Shown: one piece after another, positions 1-6,211 of the stretch
Layout: the number at the start of each line of letters is the position of its first letter
Numbering within the stretch: position 1 is the stretch's first letter
Assembly: GCA_035939775.1 (NCBI GenBank)
Contig: DASZFO010000165.1
Span: 1-35,043 of the forward strand
Length of the DNA stretch: 35,043 nucleotides
Direction: 5' to 3'
Origin: Pirellulales bacterium
GTDB lineage: Bacteria > Planctomycetota > Planctomycetia > Pirellulales > DATAWG01
Notes under the pieces: generated by a model
The model's database searches: none
Seen by the model: the letters and a program-made list of their open reading frames with translations, nothing else
What the model was told of the DNA's origin: nothing
Position numbers and translations under genes: made by a program

Positions 1-162
1 GGCGTTTCCTATCCGACCATCCGCTCGCGCCTGGACAAGGTGATCGAGGCCCTGCGCGCCGAGATCGGCAAGACCCAGCGCGTGCGCGGCAACGTGCTCG
101 ACGCCGTCGAGCCGAGCAAAACGAGCGCCGCAGCGGCGGCGCGAATGATCAAGCAAATCTGA
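1..162 (+). CDS. DUF2089-family protein, C-terminal end (partial)
   Basis: The frame is open from the first base of the window and stops at TGA 160-162, leaving 53 residues. It begins GVSYPTIRSRLDKVIEAL, which matches the end of the helix-turn-helix-like segment of DUF2089 proteins (usual form: GISYPTVRNRLD followed by a short helix). DUF2089 proteins are small, with a zinc-ribbon-like N-terminus and a sigma-factor-like HTH; their role is not established, though DNA binding is assumed. The last residues are an Ala-rich tail. The TPR gene starts 15 bases downstream, so the two are probably co-transcribed. The start and the zinc ribbon lie outside the window. The family call rests on a short motif and is fairly, not fully, secure. 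Confidence 0.65.
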   Translation, partial: GVSYPTIRSRLDKVIEALRAEIGKTQRVRGNVLDAVEPSKTSAAAAARMIKQI

Positions 163-177
163 TCTGTGGAGAATGCC

Positions 178-552
178 ATGTCCACCCGCGATTTCTTGAC
201 GAATCGACCTTCCGGCCCGGCGCCATCCGCGAAGCCGGACGAACAATCACGCCTCGAGGACGCGATGCGCCGAGCGGATGAGCTGCTCGTCACATCGCTT
301 AAGGTTGACGAGCGCCGGCGAAACCGGCGCCGAATAATCCTGTTTTCACTGGGAGGATTGGCCATGATTGGAATCGTTTGTGCGCTGTTGATGGCGTTCA
401 GTGCCGAGTCGGAAAAGGGCGGGCAACTCTCCGCCGAGGGTTGGAAACTTTGGCAAGCCCAACAATTCAACGAGGCCCTCGGCAAATTCGAAGAAGCGGT
501 CAAGCTCGACCCCAAAAACGTGAATGCTTACAACGGCCTCGGCTGGTCGTAA
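178..552 (+). CDS. Membrane-anchored TPR protein, N-terminal fragment (ends at an in-frame TAA)
   Basis: ATG 178 is preferred over GTG 166 because GGAG at 168-171 sits six bases before it. The 124-residue product has a charged, Pro-rich cytoplasmic N-terminus, an Arg-rich stretch (about residues 45-52), one membrane segment (about 53-74) and then the first TPR unit (about 84-121). It stops at TAA 550-552 in the middle of the TPR signature, after GLGWS. The same reading frame continues directly after this stop with FNTGKYDDAEKSFKKTLEL, exactly what the second half of that TPR should look like. This is therefore the front half of one gene of about 395 codons that ends at 1365. A single C-to-T change (CAA to TAA) would explain the break. 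The intact protein would be a single-pass protein exposing TPRs outside the cytoplasm for protein-protein contacts. Confidence 0.8.
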   Translation: MSTRDFLTNRPSGPAPSAKPDEQSRLEDAMRRADELLVTSLKVDERRRNRRRIILFSLGGLAMIGIVCALLMAFSAESEKGGQLSAEGWKLWQAQQFNEALGKFEEAVKLDPKNVNAYNGLGWS

Positions 553-606
553 TTCAACACCGGCAAGTATGACGACGCTGAGAAATCGTTCAAGAAGACG
601 CTCGAA

Positions 607-1365
607 TTGGCGCCGAAGTTTCCGGCAGCGCTGAATGGGTTGGGACAACTCTATTTCCTCCAGCGGAAGTATGACCAGGCGCGGAAATACTTGCTTCAAG
701 CAGCGCCGCAATCGTCGGCGGCGTGGTATGGATTGGCGAAACTCTATCTCTTGGAAGGCAAGTTTGACGACGGGGCCAAGTGGGCCAGGAAGGTTGTCGC
801 TTCACCCGACGTGGACGACTTGGCCAAGCAAATGCTCCAGGCCGCCAAAGACAAAAAACTGAGCGACGATTTGCGGAGCCAAATCGAGCCGCCCGAGTTG
901 AACGCCGGCTCGAACCAGCTCGCACAAGCCTGGCAATTGATGAACCAAGGTCGCCGCGATGAGGCCAAGGCTATCTTCGACGCGCTCTTGGCCAAAGCAC
1001 CTGGGGACGCCTCGGCCTTGAACGGCATGGGCTGGTTTCACCTGATCGGCGGCGATGTGGATCAGGCCAAGCCGCTATTCGAAAAGGCGATCGCCGCCGA
1101 TCCGCAAGCCGCCGGCGCGATCAACGGCCTCGCCCGCGTGCTCAAGGCCCAGGGCGACGACGCCGGGGCAATCAAGCTCTGGCAGCAAATGCTGGAAGAA
1201 TTCCCCGGCCCCAACGCCGCCACCTCCGGCCTGGCCGATGCCTATCTGGAAAAGGGCGAGTTCAGAAAAGCCGTTCCGCTTCTGGAGCAGTTGCTCAAAG
1301 CGACTCCGGACGATCAGGAGATCAAAGACAAGCTCGAGCAGGCGCGCAAGGGGAGCGACAAGTAA
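607..1365 (+). CDS. TPR-repeat protein, C-terminal fragment of the split gene
   Basis: The reading frame is open from 553 to TAA 1363-1365, in the same phase as the gene starting at 178. From TTG 607 it gives 252 residues. Several TPR units can be seen with the W/G/Y-A-P pattern: the ends LAPKFPAALNGLGQLYF, ADPQAAGAINGLARVLK and PGPNAATSGLADAYLEKGEF. A less regular linker lies around residues 70-110 (DKKLSDDLRSQIEPPEL). The piece has no membrane segment or signal peptide of its own, and TTG 607 has no clear ribosome-binding site, so independent translation is doubtful. It could be made only by readthrough of TAA 550-552 or by weak internal starts. It may be a recent pseudogene half or the result of a sequencing error. 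A perfect inverted repeat follows nine bases after the stop. Confidence 0.8.
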   Translation: MAPKFPAALNGLGQLYFLQRKYDQARKYLLQAAPQSSAAWYGLAKLYLLEGKFDDGAKWARKVVASPDVDDLAKQMLQAAKDKKLSDDLRSQIEPPELNAGSNQLAQAWQLMNQGRRDEAKAIFDALLAKAPGDASALNGMGWFHLIGGDVDQAKPLFEKAIAADPQAAGAINGLARVLKAQGDDAGAIKLWQQMLEEFPGPNAATSGLADAYLEKGEFRKAVPLLEQLLKATPDDQEIKDKLEQARKGSDK

Positions 1366-1373
1366 ACGGATAC

Positions 1374-1449
1374 ATCCGCAGATTTCGCAGATGGACTCAG
1401 ATTTGGAGAATCGTATTTCCATCCGTGAAAATCTGCGAAATCTGCGGAT
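1374..1449. repeat. Long inverted repeat, 19-bp perfect arms
   Basis: The arm at 1374-1392 (ATCCGCAGATTTCGCAGAT) is an exact inverted copy of 1431-1449, with 38 bases between. The arms contain a short direct repeat (CGCAGAT twice). It lies nine bases after the TPR stop and 30 bases before the end of the opposing SRPBCC gene, so it could end transcription from both sides, although no T-run follows the stem. The arms look like a dispersed repeat unit rather than a normal intrinsic terminator. Confidence 0.75.
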
Positions 1450-1478
1450 AATCTCCCGATGTGCCGTCCGCACGTTCG

Positions 1479-1934
1479 TTATTTCCCCATGAGGCGTTGG
1501 ACGACGCGCCGCCAGCGGCGCTGCCTGTGCCGGTAGAAGACTTGAGCGAAGAGCCAGACCGGCAGCGTGAGCACGCCGGCTTGGATTTCGATCTCGTCCG
1601 AGTACCGGGTTCGGCCGTCCTCCGTCTCGCGGACCGAAATCAGGTGGTCCCATCGACGAATCCAACGGTCTCTTTCGCGGCTCTGGATCTCGCGCTGCTG
1701 GGAGTCTACCCGTTCGACAAAAATCGAGTGCAATCCGAACGGGAGAAAGCTCAACACGTACGTCCGAGCAGAAATCGTTTGGCCGACTTTCACAATCGCG
1801 GGAAACTGGGTCCCACGCGGCGGCACGAACCGCAACAGCGGCCGGATCACTTCCAACAGCAGCCGCGGCGTTTGCACTTCTGCCCACGCCATTTCAGGCG
1901 GGCAATCGAAGATCGATTCGACGTGAACTTTCAT
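1479..1934 (-). CDS. SRPBCC (START/polyketide-cyclase-like) family protein
   Basis: 151 residues; ATG at 1934, with AAGGAG about eight bases upstream (in the CTCCTTT at 1943-1949 read in reverse). The start MKVHVESIFDCPPEMAWAEV is the typical first strand and helix of SRPBCC proteins, in which a hydrophobic cavity binds a lipid-like or aromatic ligand. The middle shows alternating strands (SARTYVLSFLPFGLHSIFVERV; RWDHLISVRETEDGRTRYSD), and the last part is a long helix ending in an Arg-rich tail (YRHRQRRWRRVVQRL). The length is normal for the fold. No signal peptide is seen, so it is probably cytoplasmic. The ligand cannot be inferred. The gene converges with the TPR gene and diverges from the secreted protein at 2193. 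A longer open frame on the same strand (1075-1887) overlaps it but is antisense to the TPR gene. Confidence 0.75.
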   Translation of the reverse strand: MKVHVESIFDCPPEMAWAEVQTPRLLLEVIRPLLRFVPPRGTQFPAIVKVGQTISARTYVLSFLPFGLHSIFVERVDSQQREIQSRERDRWIRRWDHLISVRETEDGRTRYSDEIEIQAGVLTLPVWLFAQVFYRHRQRRWRRVVQRLMGK

Positions 1935-2192
1935 GGCAATTCTCCTTTCAACGGAAACCCCAATCTAATGGAAACCCCTCCTTTCTAAGCGCCGATTCCG
2001 ACGGATTGTTACACGGGTTCGCGCAACTGGAATGTGGCTTCGGTTCGATGTATGCTGACCGAGCCCGACCGACATTCAGGAACCGCGACAAACTGGATAT
2101 TGGAACCACGCGCTGACGGCCAGTCGAGGTGTTCTCCTGCAGTGGTTGATCCGAAGGGACGTGGAACGGAATAGGCAGTGGGAGGCAGTACC

Positions 2193-3380
2193 ATGAAATC
2201 CACCAGCGGGCTCGCAATCGCTTTCATATTCCTCCTCAGCTCTGCCGCATGGGCGGATGTGGGCGTCTTCACCGGCACCGGGCAGAGCGTCAAGCAGATT
2301 TCCAATGAGTCGGTGCAGCTCGTCTCCATCGACGTCACAATCCTGTTGGAGCGTGGCCGCTTCCTGTTTGACGGAGGGGTGCCGGGCTTGGACGAAGTGG
2401 AATATGATTGCCGGTTTGCATTGCGGAACCTGACGGATAAAGCGTGCAGCGTCCAAGTCGGATTTCCGATCGATTCCCAGTTTGCAAAGCTGCCGAACGA
2501 TCCAAAGCGCGCGGGTAAAGACTGGGTCTCGGAGTACAGTTTCAACGCGAGAGACGTTAAAAACACGTACCACGTCGATTGCCAGTTCAGCGATCCCCAA
2601 AAAACCAATTATGCCTACTCGGCAATTTTTACCTGGATGATAAACCTCCAGGCCAAAGAGACCAGGGCGCTAATCGTGCAATATCGGATTCCCATGTCGG
2701 TGACGCTCGCGTCCACGAGCAAGCGCGGACTCGGCGAATCGTCGAAAGGGATCCAGGAGCACCGGTGGATGCAGCTTTTGGACAGCAGCACGTTGGAAAT
2801 CGCCGGATACACCACCGAAACTGGGTCGTCATGGGCAGGCAGCGTCGAGAAAGCCACATTTAAAGTGGTTACCGCGCCCTTCGAGAAATACTTGGAACAT
2901 CGGGGACTTCTGGAGAGGAAGTTGGACGACCTGCCCGCCGATGAGCGGGAGATCATGAAGATGAACTATCCGGTTCATTACGTCTGGTCGTTTCGCGATG
3001 TTCAGCCAACTGGATGGCAACCTGTGGAGGGGGGCGTTAAGTGGGAGTACAAGGATTACAAGCCCAAGGACGCGATTACGATTCGCTATTTTCTAATGCA
3101 GTTTCCGCGACAGCATAGCGAAGTCGATCCTTGGGTCGACGCGATTCTCCGAAACATCCCCGACCCGCATCAACAGGCGGGCGAATTGGCGGTTGCCAAA
3201 CAAATCCTTATGGCGACATATGGCCAGGAGCCAACCGACGAGGCCGCCCGGGCGTTTGCCGAGGACCAGATCTGGTACGCTCGTAGGAAGGATTTTGCAA
3301 TCTCCAAGCTGAGCAAAGAGCAACAAGCAGTTCTGGCGGCAGTGGATCGCCGCCTGGAAACCATTAACAAACGGAATTGA
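2193..3380 (+). CDS. Secreted protein of unknown function
   Basis: ATG 2193 is chosen over GTG 2178 because GGGAGG lies at 2180-2185 and a normal signal peptide starts here (MKSTSGLAIAFIFLLSSAAWA, likely cut before DVGVF). The precursor has 395 residues. The first two thirds look like beta-rich secreted domains: VQLVSIDVTILLERG, then CRFALRNLTDKACSVQVGFP and later a segment ETRALIVQYRIPMS. This arrangement recalls DUF4424-type exported proteins (adhesion-like beta domains with an NxTDK turn), but the match is too weak to assign. The C-terminal 90 residues are mostly helical and charged (DEAARAFAEDQIWYARRKDF). There are no catalytic motifs I recognise. The oligogalacturonate lyase gene follows 72 bases later on the same strand; a functional link is possible but not shown. 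Confidence 0.75.
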   Translation: MKSTSGLAIAFIFLLSSAAWADVGVFTGTGQSVKQISNESVQLVSIDVTILLERGRFLFDGGVPGLDEVEYDCRFALRNLTDKACSVQVGFPIDSQFAKLPNDPKRAGKDWVSEYSFNARDVKNTYHVDCQFSDPQKTNYAYSAIFTWMINLQAKETRALIVQYRIPMSVTLASTSKRGLGESSKGIQEHRWMQLLDSSTLEIAGYTTETGSSWAGSVEKATFKVVTAPFEKYLEHRGLLERKLDDLPADEREIMKMNYPVHYVWSFRDVQPTGWQPVEGGVKWEYKDYKPKDAITIRYFLMQFPRQHSEVDPWVDAILRNIPDPHQQAGELAVAKQILMATYGQEPTDEAARAFAEDQIWYARRKDFAISKLSKEQQAVLAAVDRRLETINKRN

Positions 3381-3452
3381 ATACTGGGTGGCGATCGGTC
3401 TTTTCAGGCACTTTTCCGATCCAACTATGGATTCTCCGAGGGGGTTGCGGTC

Positions 3453-4943
3453 ATGCATCTACCGACGCAATTTCGTTGCGATATTTTGTTCGGCGTCATC
3501 GTTTGCGGCTTGGTCGGGTGCATGGGATCAACAGTGCTAGCCGCCGATGAGCCGCGCGCCGGCTCAAGCGATTCGAAGGCAGGCTCGCAATCGGCGAGCC
3601 CAACTCGCGCCTCGAGCGACATATCGACTGTCCAAGCGCCCGCGCCGGCCAACGAGCCTCCGACCGATTGGATCGATCCAGCCACGGGGCATCGCATCCT
3701 GCGGCTATCTCGCGAGCCGGGCACGTCGACGCTCTACTTTCATCAAAATGCTTACACGCCTCGCGGCGATAAGCTGTTCGTGACCATGACGCCGCCGCGA
3801 TCCGGCCGCGTCGCGCAACCCGGCGGCGGCGAGGCTCCGCCGGCGCGGGGCTTCGTGCCCTTTAGCTCGACGATGGCCACCATTGATCTTTCGGCGCTGG
3901 GCGTCGCGCCCGCCAAGATCGATAAGGTCGGCGACGGGGTTGTACGCGGCGCGGTGGTCGGCAGGAAGTCGCCCACCGTCTATTACATTCGCAGCGAGTT
4001 CGCTGACGAAGGGCGTGTCGACAAAGTCCTGGCCACGAATCTCGACACCCACGAGACCCGCGAGATCGGCAAATTGCCGTTTCGCATGGGATCGGGACTG
4101 GCGGTCAATGCAGACGACACACTTCTGGGGGGCAGTTTTGAGGAGTCACGACCACAACCGCCACAAAACGCCCGCGCCGCCCCCGGGCGGCGGCGCGATC
4201 TGGGGGCCCGCTTGGCGGCGCGGATTCCCATGCGCTTGTTCACATTCGACATCAAGACCGGCGAGGTGAATACTTTCAATCCCAGCACCGATTGGCTTAA
4301 CCACGTGCAGTTCTCTCCTACCGATCCGACGCTGATGATGTTTTGCCACGAGGGACCGTGGGAAAAAGTCGATCGGGTTTGGACGATCCGGACCGATGGG
4401 ACCAGCGCCAAGTTGATGCACCCGCGGACCATGCCCAATGAAATCGCAGGACACGAGTTTTTCGGCTACGATGGCCGCACGATCTGGTACGATCTGCAAA
4501 CGCCGCGCTCAGACAAGTTCTGGCTGGCCGGTGTGAGCATTGAAACCGGTGAGCGCCTGCGTTATCCCCTCGAGCGCTCGCAATGGTCGGTCCATTACAA
4601 CCGGTCGCACGATGGCAAGCTGTTCGCCGGCGACGGCGGCGGACCGGCGAGCGTGGCCAATCGCACACCGCTGCCGGAGAATCGGCCGCTCGACCCGCCG
4701 GGAAACGGGATGTGGCTCTATCTATTCACGCCGCAGCCCGGCGAGCAGGAGCCGATGAAAGTCGGCGGCGAGACGGTGAAAGTCGGCAAGTTCGCGGTGG
4801 AAAAACTCGTCGATTTGTCGAAGCACAACTACTCGTTGGAGCCGAATCTAACATTCTCTCCCGACAACAAGTGGATTATCTTCCGCTCCAACATGCACGG
4901 GCCAACGCACGTCTACGCCGTCGAGGTGGCGAAGGCGCCGTAG
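3453..4943 (+). CDS. ogl: Oligogalacturonate lyase (PL22 family), exported
   Basis: 496 residues; ATG 3453, with GAGGGG at 3439-3444 as ribosome-binding site. The family is clear from DWIDPATGHRILRLSREPG (72-90), LYFHQNAYTPRGDKL (94-108), HVQFSPTDPTLMMFCHEGPW (284-303), DRVWTIRTDG (307-316) and GHEFFGYDG (333-341): a seven-bladed beta-propeller. PL22 enzymes split unsaturated digalacturonate and short oligogalacturonides by beta-elimination, the last step of pectin breakdown before 5-keto-4-deoxyuronate metabolism, using a Mn2+ bound by histidines. His residues at 284, 299, 334, 381 and 386 are candidates. Unusually, it carries an export signal: residues 10-23 are hydrophobic and end in LVGC, a lipobox-like site, so it may be a lipoprotein; cleavage after VLA (30) is the alternative. 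There are two low-complexity inserts (115-132 and 231-258). The stop TAG lies inside the following REP. Confidence 0.88.
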   Translation: MHLPTQFRCDILFGVIVCGLVGCMGSTVLAADEPRAGSSDSKAGSQSASPTRASSDISTVQAPAPANEPPTDWIDPATGHRILRLSREPGTSTLYFHQNAYTPRGDKLFVTMTPPRSGRVAQPGGGEAPPARGFVPFSSTMATIDLSALGVAPAKIDKVGDGVVRGAVVGRKSPTVYYIRSEFADEGRVDKVLATNLDTHETREIGKLPFRMGSGLAVNADDTLLGGSFEESRPQPPQNARAAPGRRRDLGARLAARIPMRLFTFDIKTGEVNTFNPSTDWLNHVQFSPTDPTLMMFCHEGPWEKVDRVWTIRTDGTSAKLMHPRTMPNEIAGHEFFGYDGRTIWYDLQTPRSDKFWLAGVSIETGERLRYPLERSQWSVHYNRSHDGKLFAGDGGGPASVANRTPLPENRPLDPPGNGMWLYLFTPQPGEQEPMKVGGETVKVGKFAVEKLVDLSKHNYSLEPNLTFSPDNKWIIFRSNMHGPTHVYAVEVAKAP

Positions 4944-4962
4944 GTCAGGCCTCTGGCCTGAC
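4940..4962 (+). repeat. REP palindrome, left copy (GTAG + hairpin)
   Basis: GTAG (4940-4943) is followed by a perfect hairpin: GTCAGGCC, loop TCT, GGCCTGAC (4944-4962). The GTAG tetranucleotide at the foot of the stem is the hallmark of REPs recognised by RAYT transposases. The TAG of this motif is also the stop codon of the lyase gene, so the repeat begins inside the coding sequence. It may limit transcript decay or end transcription, as REPs do elsewhere. Confidence 0.88.
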
Positions 4963-4989
4963 AATCCGCGACTTCACCTCGGCATTGCG

Positions 4990-5559
4990 ATGCGGCAATA
5001 TTTCCACATATCCGATTATCGCCGCTATTTCGTCCCTGGGGGAACGTACTTCTTCACGCTCGTCGCCGAGCGGCGTGAGCCGCTGTTCGCCAAGAACTGG
5101 ACGCGGCGCACCCTGGGAACCGTCATCCGCCGCTGTTTCTCGAAAAACCCAGTCGCGGTCGTCGCCATGGTCTTGCTGCCCGACCATCTACACGCGTTGT
5201 GGGCTTTTCCGCCCGGCGACGACCGCTACTCGATGCGTTGGAATTGGATCAAGGGGGAATTCACCAAGGCGTTTCTCGCCAACGGCGGCCGCGAACAGCG
5301 GCGCAAGCCGTCGCGCATTCGTGAACGGCGCCGCAGCGTTTGGCAACGTCGCTTTTGGGAACATACGATTCGCGACGAGGAAGACTTGGAAAGCCATTTT
5401 GATTACATTCATTACAACCCCGTCAAACACGGATACGCCCAGCGGCCGCGCGATTGGCCGTGGTCCAGCTTTCATCGCTGGGTCGAGCGCGGCCATTACG
5501 ATGTCGATTGGGGCGCGGGTTACGTTCAACCGAAGATGCCTGGCGACGCGGGAGAGTGA
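4990..5559 (+). CDS. rayT: REP-associated tyrosine transposase (RAYT, Y1/HUH family)
   Basis: 189 residues, matching the Transposase_17/Y1 family. The start YFVPGGTYFFTLV is the usual first strand. The HUH metal site is LPDHLHALW (H66, H68), and YIHYNPVKHGY (139-149) carries the catalytic tyrosine, probably Y139, with the conserved NPVKHG. WPWSSFHRWV is the usual C-terminal signature. RAYTs nick and rejoin single-stranded REP DNA and are thought to spread REPs; most are single-copy, vertically kept genes. The basic insert at 100-118 is longer than in enteric members. The ATG at 4990 has no obvious ribosome-binding site, and the left REP hairpin lies 27 bases before it, so translation may be kept low. 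It appears intact. Confidence 0.92.
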   Translation: MRQYFHISDYRRYFVPGGTYFFTLVAERREPLFAKNWTRRTLGTVIRRCFSKNPVAVVAMVLLPDHLHALWAFPPGDDRYSMRWNWIKGEFTKAFLANGGREQRRKPSRIRERRRSVWQRRFWEHTIRDEEDLESHFDYIHYNPVKHGYAQRPRDWPWSSFHRWVERGHYDVDWGAGYVQPKMPGDAGE

Positions 5560-5575
5560 GGCCGTCTCGCACGTC

Positions 5576-5598
5576 GTCAGGCCAGAGGCCTGACCTAC
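5576..5598 (-). repeat. REP palindrome, right copy (inverted)
   Basis: GTCAGGCC, loop AGA, GGCCTGAC (5576-5594), then CTAC (5595-5598). Read on the minus strand this is GTAG plus the same hairpin as the left copy, with no mismatches. It ends 32 bases before the next gene and 17 bases after the transposase stop. Confidence 0.88.
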
Positions 5599-5630
5599 AA
5601 CTACTGCGAATCAATTCTTGAGGGCCTGTC

Positions 5631-6044
5631 ATGAGCAGCGCGGGTGCAGCGGCCGCGGCAGCCGGAGCGGCGGCGGCCGCTGAGCGGATGCGGCAAGAGG
5701 AGGAAGAAATGACCAAGTACGCCGACGCCGATCTGAAAGACGATTGGGAATTCAAGATCGTCCGCTCGAATACAGCCAGCTTCAAGAATCCCGAAACGCT
5801 GCGGCGAGTGTGCGAAGAAGAGGCCCAGGCCGGCTGGATCCTATTGGAAAAGTTCGACAATCAACGGTTGAGGTTCAAACGCCCCGCCAGCGCGCGAGCC
5901 GGTGATGCGGCGCTCATCGGTTACGATCCTTATCGCTCGAACTACGGAATCTCGGCACTGGCAATCGTCATGATTGTACTGTTCTGCACATTGTTGGGCG
6001 TTGCCGCGATCATCGGGATCGTTGCGCTCTTCGTGAAACACTGA
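5631..6044 (+). CDS. Small membrane protein of unknown function, Ala-rich N-terminus
   Basis: 137 residues; ATG 5631 with GAGGG about eight bases upstream. Residues 1-17 are nearly all Ala/Gly, followed by an acidic helix (RMRQEEEEMTKYADADL). The central block DDWEFKIVRSNTASFKNP ... AGWILLEKFDNQRLRFKRP (37-84) is a compact alpha/beta module of the DUF4177-like kind (WE-x-K-V at the start, GW-x-L at the end of a helix). A hydrophobic segment covers about 106-133 (SALAIVMIVLFCTLLGVAAI), so the C-terminus is anchored in the membrane with the module in the cytoplasm. There is no catalytic motif. The stop TGA (6042-6044) touches the remnant repeat that follows. The function is unknown; similar proteins are, from general knowledge, common in planctomycetes and some cyanobacteria. 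Confidence 0.78.
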   Translation: MSSAGAAAAAAGAAAAAERMRQEEEEMTKYADADLKDDWEFKIVRSNTASFKNPETLRRVCEEEAQAGWILLEKFDNQRLRFKRPASARAGDAALIGYDPYRSNYGISALAIVMIVLFCTLLGVAAIIGIVALFVKH

Positions 6045-6093
6045 AATCCGGTGGAGACTTTCCCCTTCGCCCAGCCGGATTTGTTAAGCGCTC
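6044..6093. repeat. Degenerate type-B repeat element / hairpin after stop codon
   Basis: AAATCCGG (6044-6051) pairs with CCGGATTT (6075-6082). The right side continues as CCGGATTTGTTAAGCGCTC, which matches the right end of the element at 17571-17663 apart from one base. Between the arms is a decayed core (GGAGACTTTCCCC instead of GGGGACNGTCCCC). It starts on the last base of the preceding stop codon and may act as a terminator. Confidence 0.6.
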
Positions 6094-6211
6094 TTTTAAC
6101 ATTTGTTGCATTTGCGTGGCATTCGTTGCAAGACGATGGTATGATCTCACCATTGCGCACACGGAATGACCGACGCCAATGCAGTGTTTCTCATCGAGAG
6201 GAGACCGGATC

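Larger units (their letters stand above)
4940..5598 (+). mobile_element. REP-RAYT unit (REP - transposase - inverted REP)
   Basis: A single RAYT gene is bracketed by two REPs in inverted orientation, each with the GTAG motif outermost (4940-4962 and 5576-5598). The two 23-base ends are exact reverse complements of each other. This is the canonical layout of a domesticated IS200/IS605-related unit: one gene, no second ORF, 659 bases. No target duplication is expected for HUH single-strand transposases, and none is seen. Related REPs lie at 17448-17511. Confidence 0.85.

Noticed and set aside
550-552. Selenocysteine or pyrrolysine recoding at the internal stop of the TPR gene
   Set aside because: The codon is TAA, which is not used for either, and no following hairpin of that type is evident.
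1075-1887. 270-codon open frame on the minus strand
   Set aside because: Antisense to the TPR gene and out of frame with the SRPBCC gene it overlaps; no family features. Long antisense frames are common in this GC-rich DNA.
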